The translations under genes were made by a program, and so were the position numbers. A stretch of 31,583 nucleotides of DNA from Pseudomonadota bacterium (GTDB lineage Bacteria; Pseudomonadota; Gammaproteobacteria; Burkholderiales; Burkholderiaceae_D), in contig JAFAGG010000047.1 in assembly GCA_023422955.1 (NCBI GenBank), positions 1 through 31,583 on the forward strand, written 5' to 3'. How positions within the stretch are numbered: position 1 is the stretch's first letter; every line of letters begins with the position of its first letter. Below are positions 30,390 to 31,583 of the stretch, piece after piece. Under the pieces are notes generated by a model. That model saw only the letters and a list, made by a program, of their open reading frames with translations, was not told the origin of the DNA and did not search any database.

Positions 30390-31583
30390 TCAGGCGCGAC
30401 CGTAACGGTCTTGCAGACGAACGATGTCGTCTTCGCCCAGGTATTCGCCGGATTGAATCTCGATGAGTTCGAGAGGGATTTTTCCCGGATTTTCCAGCGA
30501 ATGCACGATTCCGACCGGAATGTAGGTGGATTGGTTCTCGGTCAGCAGGTATTCGTTTTCACCATTGGTGATCTTCGCGGTGCCGGATACCACCACCCAG
30601 TGCTCGGCGCGATGATGGTGCATTTGCAGCGACAGCTTGGCGCCCTGCTTGACGGAGATGCGCTTGACCTGGAAACGCTTGCCCGTGCCTATGGAATCGT
30701 AAGAACCCCAGGGACGGAAAATCTTGCGGTGCTGGGTGGCTTCAGTGCGTTGCGCATCGGAGAGCCGTTTAACGACCTGCTTGGCCTGCTGCGCATGATC
30801 GGCATCCATCACCAGCACGGCATCCGGCGTTTCGACCACGACCACATTGCGCAAGCCGACCGCCACCACCAGGCGGTCGGTGCCGTGCACCAGGCAGTTC
30901 TCGCATCCTTCCAGCAGCGCATCGCCCTGCGTGGCGTTATTGCGCTCATCCTTGTCGGCGGCTTCCCATACCGAAGCCCAGGAACCGATATCGCTCCAGT
31001 CGGCATCCAGCGCCACCATCGCGGCGTTCTGCGTGCGCTCCATCACCGCATAGTCGACGGCGATGTCGGGATTCTTGGCATAGGCCGCTTCATCAAGCCG
31101 AACGAAATCGATATCCTGCGCCGCATCCTGCATCGATTCGCGGCAGGCCTTCAGCACATCGGGCTGATGCTGCTCCAGCTCCTCCAGGAAGGTGCGGGCG
31201 CGGAACAGGAACATGCCGCTGTTCCAGTAGTAGTTGCCGTTGGCGACATACTGTTCGGCGGTATGGCGGTCCGGCTTTTCCACGAACTCCAGTACCGGCC
31301 GTGCACTGCCCGGATCGGGTTCATTGGCGCAGATATAGCCGTAACCGGTTTCGGCACGGTTGGGCTTGATGCCGAAAGTCACCAGCTTGCCGTCGAGCGC
31401 GGCGCTCGATGCGATTTCGATGGCGCGATGAAAGGCTGCCGTGTCCTTGATCAGGTGATCGGAAGGCAGCACCAGCATCAGCGGATCTTCATGCCTGGCC
31501 AAGGCACAGAGCGCGGCGCTGGCAATGGCCGGCGCGGTATTGCGGCGCATCGGCTCCAGCAGGATTTTTGCATCGCGTATGCC
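30390..31583 (-). CDS. manC: Mannose-1-phosphate guanylyltransferase/mannose-6-phosphate isomerase, 5'-truncated
   Basis: A bifunctional enzyme making GDP-mannose; the window edge cuts off the first part of the gene. The frame runs through to 31583, and the visible protein begins within the guanylyltransferase domain, with LLEPMRRNTAPAIASAA matching the family's EPxxRNTAPA motif. LVLPSDHLIKD, ETGYGYI, FVEKPD, WNSGMFLFRA and DWSDIGSW complete that domain. The C-terminal cupin isomerase domain has FRPWGSYDSI, then LSLQMHHHRAEHWVVVSGTA with the zinc-binding residues, and YIPVGIVHSLENPG. The GDP-mannose made here feeds mannose transfer and Gmd. The N-terminal nucleotide-binding signature (GGxGxRLWPLSR) must lie beyond the window. 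Confidence 0.95.
   Translation of the reverse strand, partial: GIRDAKILLEPMRRNTAPAIASAALCALARHEDPLMLVLPSDHLIKDTAAFHRAIEIASSAALDGKLVTFGIKPNRAETGYGYICANEPDPGSARPVLEFVEKPDRHTAEQYVANGNYYWNSGMFLFRARTFLEELEQHQPDVLKACRESMQDAAQDIDFVRLDEAAYAKNPDIAVDYAVMERTQNAAMVALDADWSDIGSWASVWEAADKDERNNATQGDALLEGCENCLVHGTDRLVVAVGLRNVVVVETPDAVLVMDADHAQQAKQVVKRLSDAQRTEATQHRKIFRPWGSYDSIGTGKRFQVKRISVKQGAKLSLQMHHHRAEHWVVVSGTAKITNGENEYLLTENQSTYIPVGIVHSLENPGKIPLELIEIQSGEYLGEDDIVRLQDRYGRA

Noticed and set aside
1..31583. CRISPR arrays, tRNA or rRNA genes, insertion sequences, prophage or integrase genes
   Set aside because: None of the repeat patterns, clover-leaf sequences or transposase/integrase motifs were seen on either strand.

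Overview
The window is a high-GC bacterial chromosome segment, almost certainly from a betaproteobacterium of the Burkholderiales. The Oxalobacteraceae are my best guess, from the style of the proteins and gene order; the genus cannot be fixed from sequence reading alone. There are no rRNA, tRNA, CRISPR, phage or insertion-sequence signals.

Left flank (1-5050), housekeeping: a small unknown gene on the minus strand with a clear terminator; a purine deaminase (adenosine deaminase family, with the active-site signature of adenine deaminases); and a DUF4126 membrane protein whose stop overlaps the start of a large FtsX/YbbP-type ABC permease. A strong 13-bp hairpin closes this block.

Exopolysaccharide/capsule locus (about 5050 to beyond 31583): a ~590-bp intergenic region carries a perfect nine-unit TTCC microsatellite and several inverted repeats. 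It is followed by a plus-strand export operon: Wza outer-membrane lipoprotein, Wzb phosphatase, Wzc tyrosine autokinase, then a GMC-type FAD oxidoreductase, ending at a good terminator. Next, mostly on the minus strand, come an uncharacterised six-TM protein, an ATP-grasp ligase, a WecG/TagA/CpsF glycosyltransferase overlapping a GT4 glycosyltransferase, a lone plus-strand methyltransferase, a NodB-type deacetylase, and a long minus-strand run of GT4, GT2, GT2, GT4, Wzx flippase and Wzy polymerase. This runs on to the nucleotide-sugar genes fcl, gmd, galE and galU, a VanZ-like protein, and manC, which is cut by the window edge.

How they work together: ManC makes GDP-mannose, and Gmd plus Fcl turn it into GDP-L-fucose. 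GalU makes UDP-glucose and GalE makes UDP-galactose. Six glycosyltransferases are expected to build a lipid-linked repeat unit, which Wzx flips, Wzy polymerises, and Wzc/Wza export with Wzb resetting Wzc. The deacetylase, methyltransferase, ATP-grasp enzyme and GMC oxidoreductase look like decoration enzymes. No initiating phosphoglycosyltransferase (WcaJ/WbaP or WecA type) lies in the window.

The most unusual points are the TTCC repeat upstream of the export operon, the GMC oxidoreductase with a Gly-Tyr-acidic tail beside a tyrosine kinase, the ATP-grasp enzyme behind a lac-operator-like palindrome, the unknown membrane protein with intramembrane acidic/His motifs, and a small family of TGCCGGC/GCCGGCA hairpins between genes of this locus.
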